Source of the DNA: Rapana venosa
Lineage: Eukaryota > Mollusca > Gastropoda > Neogastropoda > Muricidae
Assembly: GCA_028751875.1 (NCBI GenBank)
Contig: CM054153.1
Span: 27,163,552-27,227,551, forward strand
Length of the DNA stretch: 64,000 nucleotides
Reading direction: 5' to 3'
Shown: piece after piece, positions 39,486-52,479 of the stretch
Layout of the letters: the number at the start of each line of letters is the position of its first letter
Numbering within the stretch: the first letter of the stretch is position 1
The notes under the pieces: model-generated
Told to the model about the DNA's origin: nothing
The model's database searches: none
The model's input: only the letters and a program-made list of their open reading frames with translations
Translations under genes and position numbers: made by a program

Positions 39486-40908
39486 TCTTGCTGGATTAGA
39501 ATCACACGGAAACTGCCTTGGTAGCGCAGCATGTATAAACTCAAGATGGAAGCCAGTGATTGCATTAGTTTTAGCATGCACTAGACTCACAAGACTGCTT
39601 ATGTAAGCACTGCTGATGTTATTATGTTCAATATATGTAATTGTTATCTATGTCAAGAGTTTCCCCCCCCCCCCCCACCCCCCCCCCGTTATTGTGAAAT
39701 GTGTTTCTATCCATAAAACAATAGTTTGTCTTGTTCTACACAACTTTGAACGAAAATGTTATTGAAAACACATACACACACATACTTACAAAATAGTTGC
39801 ACATTTTGAACAAGGAGCATAGTGTGCACAGAATACAAAGCAAGAGAGTTGCTTTGTCAGATTGACCCATATGTTTATCATGTTATCATGAAAACTGTGT
39901 TGTTGTGTAGTGCCTTCGAGCATATCCTTTGCTTATTTTAAGTTGTTTGTTTTTTTCATGTTAGGAAAATATGACAGTAGTTTGTGTGTGTAATGGACAG
40001 CTAAATGTAAAAACAACAAAAAAACAAAAAATAAAAAAAACAAACGAAAAACTGTTAGCAACTTGCAAATTGTATTCAGAAGAGTCTGGCAGATGATGAA
40101 GAAATAGGGGTCACTTTGATAGCTTGATTTGAAATAAACAGCCTTTTGAAAAACCTTACACTGTTACAAGGTAATGTCTGAGTTAGAAGAGAATCCTCAT
40201 ACTGTTGAAAGGATATGTCTGTTAATAGTATTATGAGTCAGAAGCTATTCTGTCACAGATTTTTAAAAAATCAATATTTTTTTATGCATTTAAAAAAAAA
40301 AAACCCACTATTTTAAAATGTGATAGGGCTTCATTGATTTTGGCCTCGGACCTATCAATGGATACGGCTGTGACCGTTTGGGCTGTTTTAAGGGTTGTTT
40401 CCCTTGGTTCACTCTCTCTCCAGGCGCCATTTTGTTAGTTCACTGGCAAGCTGCGGCTAGGCCTATTGGCTGGGGCGAAAGAAGCTACTAACAGTTATGC
40501 AAAAGATAAATGAAGACAAACATGGAAACTGCAGCAAAACTGCTAGAAAGTAGCATTTAAGGCTTGCAGGAAGAGCGTCTTTCTGAATTTGCCTTCGAAT
40601 AATTATGAGCAACACTTGAGTGTTGGTCACTAGAAGTGAAAGTACCAAATCGAAAATGGAACTTGAAGTCGGTTTTCTGTCTTTCGAGTGCAGGAACATG
40701 AAAAGGGGACTAAATTTGAAATTATATGGGTGGCGGGAGCAGGTGAGTTCATAACTTATCAATACAAGCTAAAATTAAATGTAACTGCTTGCTTGTTCAA
40801 GTAGTTCTGTGTTCGAGTCAACAATTGGCAAATTAAGTATTCAAAACATTAAGTGTTCAACATGTAATAATCTTTGACTTGTTACAAGATAATCTTTATT
40901 GTCAGTTG

Positions 40909-40940
<32 letters not shown>

Positions 40941-40987
40941 CTCCTCTCTCTCCCACACACACACACACACACACACACCACACACAC

Positions 40988-41018
<31 letters not shown>

Positions 41019-43007
41019 GTCACCCGTCACACACACACTCACTATTGGCTTTATTGTTAAATATCCCCCCCCAATGGTGTGTTGAAACTATTAGTAAAAC
41101 TGTAAAGGGAAGACTGATATCCTTCTTATTTGTAACTATCACTATCTATATCTGTATCTGTATCAGGTTTACAATTTTCCAGCACAGATCTATTGTATAC
41201 AATACAAGTTAAATCTATTCTAATTCTGTATCTTTTTATCTCTAGCTCTGAGTCTGACGCGTTTCCCTCCCTCATTATCAACATGTATTGGTGTCTGGGT
41301 GCCAGCCTCTGGTACATTATTGTGAGCTGAATCAAAGCTTGTGTGTGCAGGCAGTATGGAATCACTTTTAAGAACACTATCTCAAGACAATAATCTTATC
41401 TCTAATATCTGTCTTTCACTCTTGGCCAGATTTGCAGTGGTATAAAATTGTCAAAACCTTAATTCTTATGGAGTGTTAGACATGAAAGGAATGCCATGAT
41501 TTGTTTTGTACATATCCATTATTTTCTTCAGGGCAGGTTGCATAAATGACAAAATGATGTGTTTTATCTGGTCACTTTTGATGCAGGCAGTAGTATGTGA
41601 TATAATACAGAAAAATGAGTTGCCTCGAGTTATTCCATTTTCTGTACTGAAACAGTAAAAAGGCTTGTTTTGCATACAGTTGCAGACATGTATTGATGTA
41701 ATGATGTACTGATAGGTCAGGTTTCACTTCCATGAAACACCTGGAGAAATAACCTATTGAAAGTGTTCTGTTCTTGTGGCTGACAGTTTTTATGCTTTGA
41801 TTAAGAAGCACTTTGATGTTAATGATTTGGACTGAACGGTTTGGTGGAAATTTAAATAAAAAGAATTTAAGAAATCTGAATAATGTATAAAGTGTAAACT
41901 TGTAATACGTGTCTATTGTGTATGGCGGCAGAAAACATTCTTTCATGGTCCTATTACTGTTTAGTGCTATATATACACCTGTACAGTATCTGTTATCACT
42001 GAAAATGATCTTGATGCACTGTTAATAAATGGGGCTATACAGTTGATTTTTTTCTTGCCTGGATATGGGTAATTCTTAGCAACCATTGATTATATTTAAA
42101 AAGCCACATGCATGAAAGCTGATTGGTGATGTTGATATTGTCAGCTCACTGACCAGCTCCCGGGAAGAGCAGATAGGGGAGTACCGTGAAAATTGGCTTC
42201 TGGTTGATGTGAGTTCACACCAACTTGATGCCGTGTGGACTTGCACCGAAGAGGTGAAGAAGGTGCCCGTCCACAGGTCAGCTGGTTTAAAATTAAATAC
42301 AGCTCAATTGCCACACTCCTGACCACCGTGCTTATGCTTGGTTCTTTGTTTCTGTCAGTTGTTGACTTCTCACACATGCTTACCATCCAGCCTCTCTCTC
42401 ACCTCTGTTTACTTTGCTGTTCTGGGCTCTTGGTTCCCTGTATTCTTTTTATGCCTTATTCAGTAGGAAGGCTGATTTTTCAGTTTGTCTGTTTGGTTTT
42501 TTTCTGTACCAGGTTTTATATAAACTGTTAAAACTTGGTACAGCTGCTATCTGTTTGTTTTAAGAGCTGTTCATAAAATTAAATCTGTATCCAGTGTTTT
42601 TAACTTTTTCTGTCTGTAACATGAAATTTACTTGTATCCAGAGTTTTAACTTTTTTTTCCATATCCATGTGTATTAACCATTAAAAATGGCACAGAACGC
42701 ACTCCGTTTTTTCTTTTTCTTTTCTTTTTAAGGAAGATGTTTGAAGAAAATGGTTGATGAGTTGGTATTGACCTGTATGCATGATCTACTCTTTCCTCTT
42801 GCTGTCCCTGTGGAAAAAGGCAATACTGCTGATACTGCGAAAGTCAATAGTTTGTTCCTGGGATTTTATGAGGATAACATGTGTGTCTTCCCCAGGAAAT
42901 TGTAGGATTTAAATTGCCTTTTTCTTTTCTTTTTTTGGTTTGTAAAGGTGTTTAAAAAAAGAAAAAAGAATTCCTCTTTAAATGGTAAAATTGTTCTCAT
43001 TTTATTT
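39486..43007 (+). other. Intron 26, middle: no gene recognised
   Basis: AT-rich. Contains C-runs at 39,662-39,688, a GC-richer patch at 40,330-40,480 (CTCTCTCCAGGCGCCATTTTG), and a GC-richer patch at 42,160-42,290 with no known match. No coding evidence on either strand. Confidence 0.5.
40908..41040. repeat. (CT)n then (CA)n compound microsatellite
   Basis: CTCT run, then CA run with single interruptions. Confidence 0.94.
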
Positions 43008-43244
43008 ATTTTTTTATTTTAATTTTATTCTTTTATATCGAGGATAATGGAATAAGCACTTATATGCTTTTTTACATCCAGTCCCTGTGTGCATGCGGTT
43101 TTGTAAATTGTCATCTGCTCCCACCGGCACACAATGGCCTACTCTTCCGAAAAGCAGAACAGGATTTTAACGTGTGCGCAAGATGTTCTGCGTACGTTCG
43201 CACACGAGGCCTCAGTTTATACTTAGTCTCATCCAAAGGATTCT
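43008..43244 (-). repeat. SINE family A, tail 1, last SINE in the window
   Basis: TTTATATCGAGGATAATGGA, ACACAATGGCCTACTCTTCC, GTGCGCAAGATGTTCTGCGT. No further family A copy is visible downstream. Confidence 0.85.
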
Positions 43245-46200
43245 TTGTGATGGAAAGTTCTAATCTCTGTAACTTTTCTTATTTCTGCTCTTTTCTTCCT
43301 GCTGTCTCTTTATTCTTTACTTGTATAATTTACCTCTTTTGAAAAGTAAGGGTTTTTCTGTTTGTATTTTCTGATTGCCCTTTATTGGCTTTGATAAAAG
43401 GTCTTGTTTAAATACTCATACTGTCAATTTCAGTTTTTAAATTGTTCATTCTTAATTCATGTACCTGTTTTGCAAGGAGGCCTTTTCACATTTGTGTTCT
43501 ATAAGCCTCTTTCTTTTTTTTCCACCTTGCAATCTGTATTTCACCTGTGCTTTTGGTTCCTGTGAATAGGATGTCATGTTTTAAACATTGTATACACTGG
43601 GATGTTCAGAGATACATATAATGTTCATTTTCTTTGGGAGATGAGAAACAGAATGCTGGTGTCCTCAGCTTAGGTAGAACAAAGGTAATTTGAACTTCAC
43701 TACAATTCAGTAACAACTCCCCATCCCCACCCCTAAAATTCAAAAAAAGGAAAAAATGTATGTTAATGTAAATTAGTTATATTCTGGTTTGTTAAGATTT
43801 ATGTTTCAAAACAGATCCTCTTCTAGTGAGGTAACAATACTCCCATTACTAAGTGAAACTCACTCTCTTGGGTAAGAACATGGGTTGAATTGATGGTAAC
43901 GGGATATCAGATGCACTGCTTTGGCATATTTAAAAGGCAGTGAAAAGTGTTGACAGTTGTTTGAGTCGCTTGAATTTTGTTGTGAAAACAGTATGTAGAC
44001 CTGAAATATAAAAAAATTAAGCTCTTTCAATTTTCTGTAACCATAAGTGCTGTCAGGCTTTCTGAATGGTAGGTACTGGTAGGGTTCCTTATTGTTCTTA
44101 TGCTCTCTCTTTTTTTTCCTCTAGCTTTTCTTGCTACTGTTGCCTCCAGTATGTATTCATGATGAAGCTTGATTGTTGTGCATACAGATACTGAGATAGA
44201 TAATGCCGCTTGCACTAGAAATGAAAATTCTCATTGTAAATTATGTTTACAAATATTTCTTTTTCTGCACCAAACGCCTATGGTAGTTTCTGCAATGGCC
44301 AATTCTGATGTATAGATTTTGCTAGCATTTAACATATACATTGGTCAGCACTTTCAGTTAAATAAAAACTTGTTTAAATCTCCTAGGAGTAAAGGTTCCA
44401 TGGGAAAGAGAAAAGTCCTTAATTTTAAGATTCCACACAGGGAGGGGCACATTGTCCCAAGTTTTTCCTGAACCTTTGGTCCCTTCCACTTATGAAAGTC
44501 ATTTTCATTTTATTTCATACTATGGCATGTGACATGTGTGTATGTTTGTAGATAATCAGAAAAATCTTTTTACGGAAATGTGTATTTTTGGATTGTGTAC
44601 CTTTTCACTTTCACTAGTTTCAGGATGTGTAACTTAAAAATGTATAGCTCTTAAGTATTGACATGTAAAAATAAAGCATATTTCATAATATATTGGCAGG
44701 TGGAAAATAAAGGGGGGGGGGGGGGGGGGAGGGGCTGGAGAAATGTATGATTTATGGACTGGAGTGACTAATTCATGGATCAGAAGATCGATGCATTTTG
44801 TAAACTATGACAATGCATTTCATGGGCTGGAGTGACTCATTCTACTGATCAAAGTACTAATTATTCTGTTGGACACCTTGGGAAGTTGCATGTCTCCGAA
44901 CTGGAATGGTTCGCATACATGTAACTATGGACTGAAACTACACCTTTTTTGCGCCTTGAGGCAGGGTACCCTTGTGGGTTGAACTAGCATTCTTCAAGTT
45001 GTCAGAGCATAAATTATTTGCTTGGAAGATGAAACACCATAGTTTTTTTGTTTAAGCTTGGGTGGTAGAACATAATGGTACCTGAGTTTGTGTGTGTGTG
45101 TGTGTGTGCGCGCGCGCGCATGCATATACTTGTGTGTTGTATTGACCCAACTGCATTATATTGCTGGACATAATATTTTTTTTTGGGGGGGAGGGGAGGG
45201 GGTGTTGTTTTTGTTTCCCTTTTAAACATTTTTTTTATTGCATTTTGTTGTCCAGAGAATATTTTAGATTAGGGATTTTCAGATCATAATTCTATTGAGC
45301 ATGGTGTATTCATTGTTTCACTCAGTAATTTATGGGAACTTAGCATCACATATGTGTAGTACTCCTGATGTGGCTTCAAGTTGAACTATAAGTAGGTGTA
45401 AAGGGATGTAAAATTAAAAGTTGTACTTTAGTTGTAGCATCCATTGTTAGTTGATTCCTTTTGATAATGATTGGCCAATGACCCTGAGAAAGTTTGATGG
45501 TATATTCATTTCTTAATTTCAGTTTAAAACATTTGTTTTGGTTGGTTTGTGTGAGTAGCTGCTTCACATCCTCCTCCCCCTCCTCCATTTTGCCCCAGTG
45601 CATACACAACACCTGCAGCTGTCACCTATCCCCATTCTTTCCTGTCAGGTGTGTAGGTGTATTCATGTGGTTGTATCCTTTTTTGTTTGTTTTTATCAGT
45701 GCTGGATGCCATCTTGATTTCCACTAATGATCATATCATTCACCCAATCCTAGTTTTGCTGGAAGAATCGATGGAATTGTAGGCAAAGCAGATTTGAGAA
45801 GAAAGTGTTTTCAACATTTCATTCATGATCATTATAAAATTTAATTTTTTTATAAAAATTGTGTACGAGTGATGGTCATTTTGAAAGAATTCAAGAGGAT
45901 GTAAAGGGTTGTAACAAAGTCTGTTGTGTTTGATTCCTATATTCTGTTATTGTGGTATCATTTTCTGTTATTCAGTTTTGCTTATAAATTGTTTTCCAAC
46001 TGCTGACCTGTAAATCCAGATTTCTAAGTTTTGAGGTCAGCTGTGTGTTGGGGGAAGTTTGTCTTTTTTTGTTTTTAAGAACCCTGTAGACTTTCAGAAG
46101 CTGCAGACAGTAGCTGCTATACTGGGGAGAAACTTTGTTTTGGTGGAAAACATACCTTTACTTTTGTGTGACATTACACTGCTCAACCCTTCCCTGCATT

Positions 46201-47741
46201 ATGATTTTGGGCTGTGGTCCTTTTTCAGTTGTTGTTTGCCCGCCAATATCCTTGGTTATGTGTGCAAAGTGACCATCAGTATGATATTTGGAGTGTGGCC
46301 TTTGTTAATATTTGGTAATTAATTTTAGTGTCAGATGGTATTTTTATTTGCTAATTTAGGGAGTTGAATGCAAACTATAAATCAAGCTTGGAAAGAAGCA
46401 TGCACAGGTCTGCAAAGTAATAGTAGCCTCTGAGTCTGATTAAATGAGGATTAAATAATTGATAAACTTTGTATTTGATAAACTTTGCTTGTATTAAATG
46501 CTGTGTTTGCTGTACTTATCTTGGTAAGCTCTCAACCACCAAATGTTGGGGAAAGAGCAGACTTTCACAAAATCTAGAATGCACAATGGTGTTGATAGTT
46601 CATTAACTTTATCCCTTGCTTCTTTGTCTTTAAATTTTGTTTTGAATTCTAAAGTAATCTTAGTGCAAAACATTTAGCATTGAAGAAAAATAACAAATTT
46701 CAGTACACAGGGGGACAAAAGCAATAGTTTAACTTAGGTGAACTGTAAGACAGTGTGTGTACAGTAACTAGTGGAGCAAGGTTTTGTTAACTGTATGATG
46801 TAGCTATTTTGAACAAGCTCACCCCATAGACCAATATTAAGATCAAAAGATGAAACTGTGTCAAGAAAGGTCTTCTGTCATGGTAAGTAGGATATCTTGA
46901 TTGGTATTTCGTTGCATGTTTTTTGCTAGTAGGAATTCTATTTGCATTATACTCAGAAAAAAGGTCAGCTACCAAGTTGTGATTCTTTAAAAAAAATTTT
47001 TTTATAAACTCTGGGCAAACTTTTTGCTGATCTGAAGCTAAATCTTTTTTTTTTAGGAAGTGGACTTTGATGATAAGGATTATAATAGTATAAACTTACT
47101 GAAAAGTTCTGATTTTAAAAGGTTAGAGGTACTTTGTAATTATTTACCATTTAGAGTGGTGAATGTATGTGAATCAGACGTGTCTGGTGACATGTCTGAA
47201 ACAGAAAGCATGACTGTCTACAATACATCTTCTTGCTGTTGTTGTTGTTGCAAAAGTTTGTATCAGTGAGTGCCAGTGATGCAGAGAATGGCTGGTTGCA
47301 TTTCAGTTTTCAGAAGCGTCGCGTTAACAGTGTGGGGGACATCCCAGTAATGCCGGTATTACCACGGGAACGCAAACTAAGTGCCGTGTGCACATGTAGT
47401 GGTGATATAATTGTCAAGCGGTGAGATTTTTCTGTCAGTGGCTCATACGCAACCTGTATGCGTGCCCTGCCGATCGGAGTGGGGATTTATTTTTTTTTAG
47501 TTGGAAAGGGGTTAAAGCGTACAGTTTTGTTTCATTATGGTTTTGTTTGATTAAGATACTGTATTTATGGCACTGGCTTCATTTCTTCTGTTTCAAATTA
47601 TGTAACTAGAGAAGATTTTTTTCACTTTTTCGAGTTTTTCACTTCATTTCCTGTTTCTTATGAACTTGTATGCTTGGATTTTGGTTGCTGTTGCATCTGC
47701 TTAAAAATAGGACAAGCTGCATTTCTCTTTCTGTCTGTGTG

Positions 47742-47860
47742 TCTGTCTCAGTGTCTGTCTCTGTCTGTCTCTCTTTGGATGTCTGTGTGTGTATGAGAGT
47801 GTTTATAAAATGTATGTGTGTGCGTGTGTGTGTGTGCACGTGTGTGCGTGCACGCACAGA
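47742..47860. repeat. (CTGT)n/(GT)n microsatellite
   Basis: CTGTCTGTGTG words, then GTGTGTGCACG. Confidence 0.85.
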
Positions 47861-50049
47861 AGCACATTGCACATGCGCACATTATGTACAAAGGAAAGAG
47901 AGCGAGAGCAAGCAGAGAAGTGAGCAATCAACATTGTGTGTATCATTTTATGTGTTATTATTATAGTACGTACACATGCATTGTGTCTGGCTGTGTTGGT
48001 TTGGGTTTGTCTGTATGGCTGAAAAAGTAATTGATTTTGTTTTGAGTGTGAGGCTTGTATGTGTGTGTGTGCACATGTATGCATGTGTGAACATTTTTAT
48101 GTGTTTGTCCACTTTAAGGTGTGTATGTTTGTACATGCATGCATGCTGTGTGCATGTATGCACACATAATTATGTGAAAGTGAACACTGCCTGTAAAGGC
48201 ATAAGCGTGCCAACGACACAAAAGACATTCTCATGTGTGTGTGACTGTGTAGGAAATAAAAGAAACAAGAAAAAAAAGGCCAAATTAAAAGTTTCTTGAC
48301 TGCCATTTTAAATAAACTTTATGTATAGCTTCTGGCATAATCTGCACAGTCCCTTTCACCATCTGTTATCTTTATCTTTGTCTTACCTGCCAGTTTTAGG
48401 CTGTGAAAATACCCAAAAAAATCATGTAGATTGGTGATTCATTGTAATTTATAGACATTCATTTATTTGCTCATCAATGAGGGTTGGCTTTTAGTTGTAT
48501 GAGCTTTTTTTTTTCTCCATTTGCCAGAGAGCTTTGCAGCTGACTTGCCCTCTGTGCAAGCATGTTGAGCTTGCTGAAGGCAGAGTTAATTCCATTGTTA
48601 GGTTCTGGTTCTGCTGATGACATCTCCTTCAGAGGACCTTTCAACTTGTGACTAAATCCAGAGTAACAAATTAATAGTATTGAAGACTTTAATGCAGCAT
48701 TTTTAGGGTGGCTTTTTTTTTCTTTTTTTTTTTCAAATTGCCACATAGGCTGAGCAAGTGACTGTCAGACTTTTCTGGTGACCATATTTTTTTCTTTAGT
48801 GTATGTTTAATGATTATGTTTAACAAATGTTGAATGTTTTCCACTGTTTGCGGAATACAGTTTTTTCATCTTTTTTGGTTCAACTTGTCCAGGGTCAATA
48901 AGGTCGGGCTTTTGGGTTTTTTTGTTTGTTTGTTTTTTGGGATGGGTTTTTGCTACATATAATTATCTAAGTTATGATTTTCATTTTTGTTTACCATGAT
49001 GACAGTTCCTGCAACTCTAGTTTTGGCTCTTCTGCCTTCCCTTTTTATTCTTATGCTCTTCACTGTTTATATGTTTTGTGTCTTGTCTTATATATATATC
49101 TATATTGATCAATATATAGCTGACACTGAAATTTCTATGAAAATGTTGCTGTTCTTTTTGTTTATTTGTACCAAAAGTTTGTTTTTCTTTTGAAAGTTTT
49201 TTTTTTCTGCCTGCCTCTGCCTATTTACTTAGCTGCCTTAATAGGTGTGCTTATGCGTATGTGCAAGCAGTGTGCTTACATGTACTTGCATGATTTTGTT
49301 TCTTAATATTCTAACAACACAGTTGTTTTAGGTTTTTTCTTGCCTACCTAACAAAACAAAACAACTGTATTTTACAATAGATCATGGTAATTATTGACAT
49401 GCATGTGGAATATGGGAGAAAGGTTAACATTGACAGGTTTGTCATTATATCTTTGCATCATCTTTTGTTGTTGAAATTCCTGTTAGTGTTATCTAAAACT
49501 GCTATAAAGTGAGGTGGGTGGTATCTAATGATTTATACACATTCTCTTTGTGTATGCATGTTAGAAAATAGTTGGTTTTGTTTCATTATAAGTTTTACCT
49601 ACTTTATGTAATTTAATTGCTAAGAGACTTAACATTTTTATGGGCAGCAGAAATATGTCAAAGTATTTTTTCATTTGGTTTGGCTTGGTTTTGTTTCGTT
49701 TGTTTTTGTGGGGTTTTTGTTTGTTTGGTTGTTGTTGTTGTTGTTGTTTTTTGGGGGGGATTATTGTTATTGTTTTCAGGGGATTGTGGGTAGAAATGGA
49801 AAATGGAGAGATGAGGTGGATCTGTATTTGCTTGTGTCTTGGGTCACAACAGATTTGTATCAAAGGTACATGACTGCATGTCAGCCGAATGAGGTACTTT
49901 TATGATGACATTGTATTGGGAAGTGTGGGGCTGTGATTTCAGTTTTTACACTTGCACGCTCACGTGGTGTGCATGACACACACACACACATATGCACTCA
50001 CACATGCGTGTGTGCTTGCGTGCGTGCGCACACACACACAATTGTATGT

Positions 50050-50280
50050 TTGTCCAGAGGAGGCAGCTGCTGTTTTTGGAAATTGGGCAGAAATTTGATT
50101 ATAGTGGAGATGCCTTGCCCACAGTACATCCCCACTCTCTCGGCCAAGTGGGCATAAGGACAGTCAGCGTTGGAGATGTTCTCCAAAGGCCAACCAGCCC
50201 CCAGGGCTGCAGCACATAAAGACTGTGCGAGTCAAGCCTCCTAGTCAGAGAGTCATAGTCGATCACTAAAGACTAAGCTG
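50050..50280 (-). repeat. Dispersed repeat, longer copy of 27,766-27,882
   Basis: The + strand has GAGGAGGCAGCTGCTGTTTT, TGGGCAGAAATTTGATTATA, TGCCCACAGTACATCCCCAC and CGGCCAAGTGGGCATAAGGA. It extends beyond the shared part to about 50,280 (AGTCATAGTCGATCACTAAA). Nearly identical over about 105 bp and in opposite orientation, 22 kb apart. Confidence 0.83.
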
Positions 50281-50396
50281 TAAAGTGGAATTCCATGAGT
50301 GGGAAAGCCACTGGTCATACAGCATCTCACTTTGCTGTTGCCCCCAGCGTCAATGGTTTAATCAAGAACTGTGATAAAGCCCAGGTGCTGACGGCA

Positions 50397-50463
50397 TTAC
50401 ACACACACAGTCTCTCTCTCACACACAGGCACGCACTCATGCGGGCACGCGCACACACACACA
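50397..50463. repeat. (CA)n microsatellite
   Basis: CA/CT/GC-interrupted repeat. Confidence 0.85.
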
Positions 50464-51119
50464 GGGTTTTCAGTTTGTATCTTGTATTGTATGGCTGCCT
50501 ATGGACTATGTGGTTGGCAAAGCTTTACATCGTGGTTGATTTTGTATAGCTCAGCTTGTGGGATTCATACTCTTATTGGAATACAGGTACAGCATATATT
50601 ATGTCTTTGTCAGCCTCTATATTTTAGGTAAACCCTCATTTCCGTCTGGTATGGTGTTTAGAAAATTAATTTTTGTTCTATTTGTATGAGAATGTATTGG
50701 GAGCAAGTGTGTTGTATGTGTGCTGGGTGCAAGCGTATACAAGTATGTATTGTGTTGCAATGACTTGTAGGTAAGTATAAAAGGCAGTGTGAATGAGAAA
50801 TGTCACATGTGGGATCTCTAAACTGCATTCACGATGCCATTTCCTACCTACTTCCCTCCAATAGAAGCAGAGTTTAGTTTAGGATAGGGGTGGTAGACAT
50901 CACCTTTTTTCTCCACAAAGACTTGCAATACAGACCTTATCATCTATACAACAAGAGAAATTCAAGCTTATAGTTTGTAACGGGCCCAAATTCTGGTTTT
51001 GCTTTAAAAAAAAAAAAAAGTTTGACAGTCTCTTTGACTCGCTGGCAGGAGGGGCAGCGGCAGGAGACACAGTTGTTTGGGTACAGCGTTGTAATCATTG
51101 CAATTGTGTGTGCGTGCAG

Positions 51120-51282
51120 CCCCCTGAACAATGTGACAGAAACCATGCCGGAGTTTTTGGTGGTGCACACCCCACAGGACACCCCGCAGCCCATCAGCGG
51201 TACCCAGACCCCCAGCACCCCCTACCTCCCCTCCCCTGCCGGCTCTGTGCAAGGTTTGCAGACGGGCCGGGGATCCAGTGTG
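51120..51282 (+). CDS. DMXL2: DMXL exon 27: Pro/Thr/Ser-rich linker
   Basis: The acceptor is GTGTGCGTGCAG|CCCC and the donor AGTGTG|GTGAGT. The incoming phase 2 joins exon 26 exactly (AA+C = Asn). It encodes PLNNVTETMPEFLVVHTPQD, a Pro-rich stretch (STPYLPSPAG), then TGRGSSV, which fits vertebrate GQTSTGASV just before the WD40 core. Probably a flexible loop. Confidence 0.93.
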
Positions 51283-52458
51283 GTGAGTGTTCCGAGTCTT
51301 GGTCATTATTACTGTTGTAGATGATGTCTTAGTGTATACAGTTTATTTCCCTCACTTTCTGCTGCTAATGCTGTTCGTGTCTTGCTGAATCTTGATTAGC
51401 AAATTAAAATGGCTATATTCTCAACTCCTCAAAAAGTTACTTCTTTGCTGGGCATATCGTCCAAGAAGAAAGTGATTAATTGCGGTTACTTGTACATGTT
51501 TTATAGACACACAGCCAGAGAAAGAACAGAAAAAAAAAAAAAAAAGAAAAAAAAAAATGTAAAAAGGAAAGATTTATGAGAACAGCTATGAGTCATTGTT
51601 GCTTGTGAGCTCACTCTTTTTTCTCCCCATTTCTGCCTCAGTCAAAATTTCTCCCTTTGCTCTTTCTTGTCTTCCCTCCCCTTTTGTCTTCCTATTTCCC
51701 ATTCCTCCTACCTTTATTGTCCTTCAGTCTAGCATTTGTGAGTGCATGAGAAAATCCTGTTTGTCATCAACTCCAGAAACTTCTCACACCTGTCTTAGCT
51801 TTGTGATTATTTTTTTTCCTTCTGTAGGAATGAAGTCTTAATTTTTTTTTTGGAACTAGAGAGTAAGCCAATGGCCTTTTGAAGATAGTTTATCTTCCCC
51901 ATGGCCTGTGTGTGTGCGTGCCCATAAATGTGGTATGTTTGCATTTTGGTGCTTGCACATTTTTTACCTGTGTGAAAATTCTAATGGACAGTGAGAAGTA
52001 TAGAAGTGCATCTTTTTGCCATCTATGCTGCTTTCCATCCATTTATGTATTCAGAGACAACTAGACAGGTCTTCTGTTTTATACCAACTAATTGAACAAT
52101 AACCTCTGTGTGTGTGTTTGTGTGTATGATAGGCACCGCTTTAAGTAAGCAACAAGTGTATGCAAATATGTGTGTACATGCATGTGTGTTCCAGTGCATA
52201 TTTGCTAACCAACCAAACTTGTACAATTGATAAAATACAAGTGAAATGATATTCTAACAGTGATAAATACCTATCCACTGACATGGATGTTGGTAATGGT
52301 GTTTGATAAAGATTGTGTGTCTTTTGCTGTCCAGTATTCACCATTGATATAGGGATGACTTGTTGGCTTCGGAACCCTCTGTGTGTTATAAATAAAATAA
52401 AATAAAAAGGTTGTTTTGTTGGTAACACTCTTGTCCTTATTACCATTGTGTCTTGCAG
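51283..52458 (+). other. Intron 27
   Basis: AT-rich with an A-run at 51,530-51,555. No repeat family or gene recognised. Confidence 0.5.
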
Positions 52459-52479
52459 CCCAAACTACCCTCCAAGATG
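52459..52479 (+). CDS. DMXL2: DMXL exon 28: candidate 21-nt microexon (PKLPSKM)
   Basis: Seven codons between a strong acceptor (TTGTGTCTTGCAG) and donor (AAGATG|GTGAGA). Phase 0 on both sides fits between exons 27 and 29. Microexons of 3-27 nt are common in neuronal transcripts of synaptic proteins, but there is no transcript proof here. It could be a chance pair of sites in the intron. Confidence 0.58.

Larger units (their letters stand above)
43245..51119 (+). other. Intron 26, 3' part: SINE-free, AT-rich, with orphan frames
   Basis: Mostly T-rich unique DNA. G-run at 44,711-44,729; GT/GC run at 45,090-45,122. Orphan frames: 47,057-47,266 and 47,310-47,421 (+), and 48,474-48,746 (-), described in findings. 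No phase-compatible exon lies between 26 and 27. Confidence 0.5.

Noticed and set aside
47057..47266. Extra DMXL exon between exons 26 and 27
   Set aside because: It needs incoming phase 0, whereas exon 26 leaves phase 2 and joins exon 27 exactly without it.
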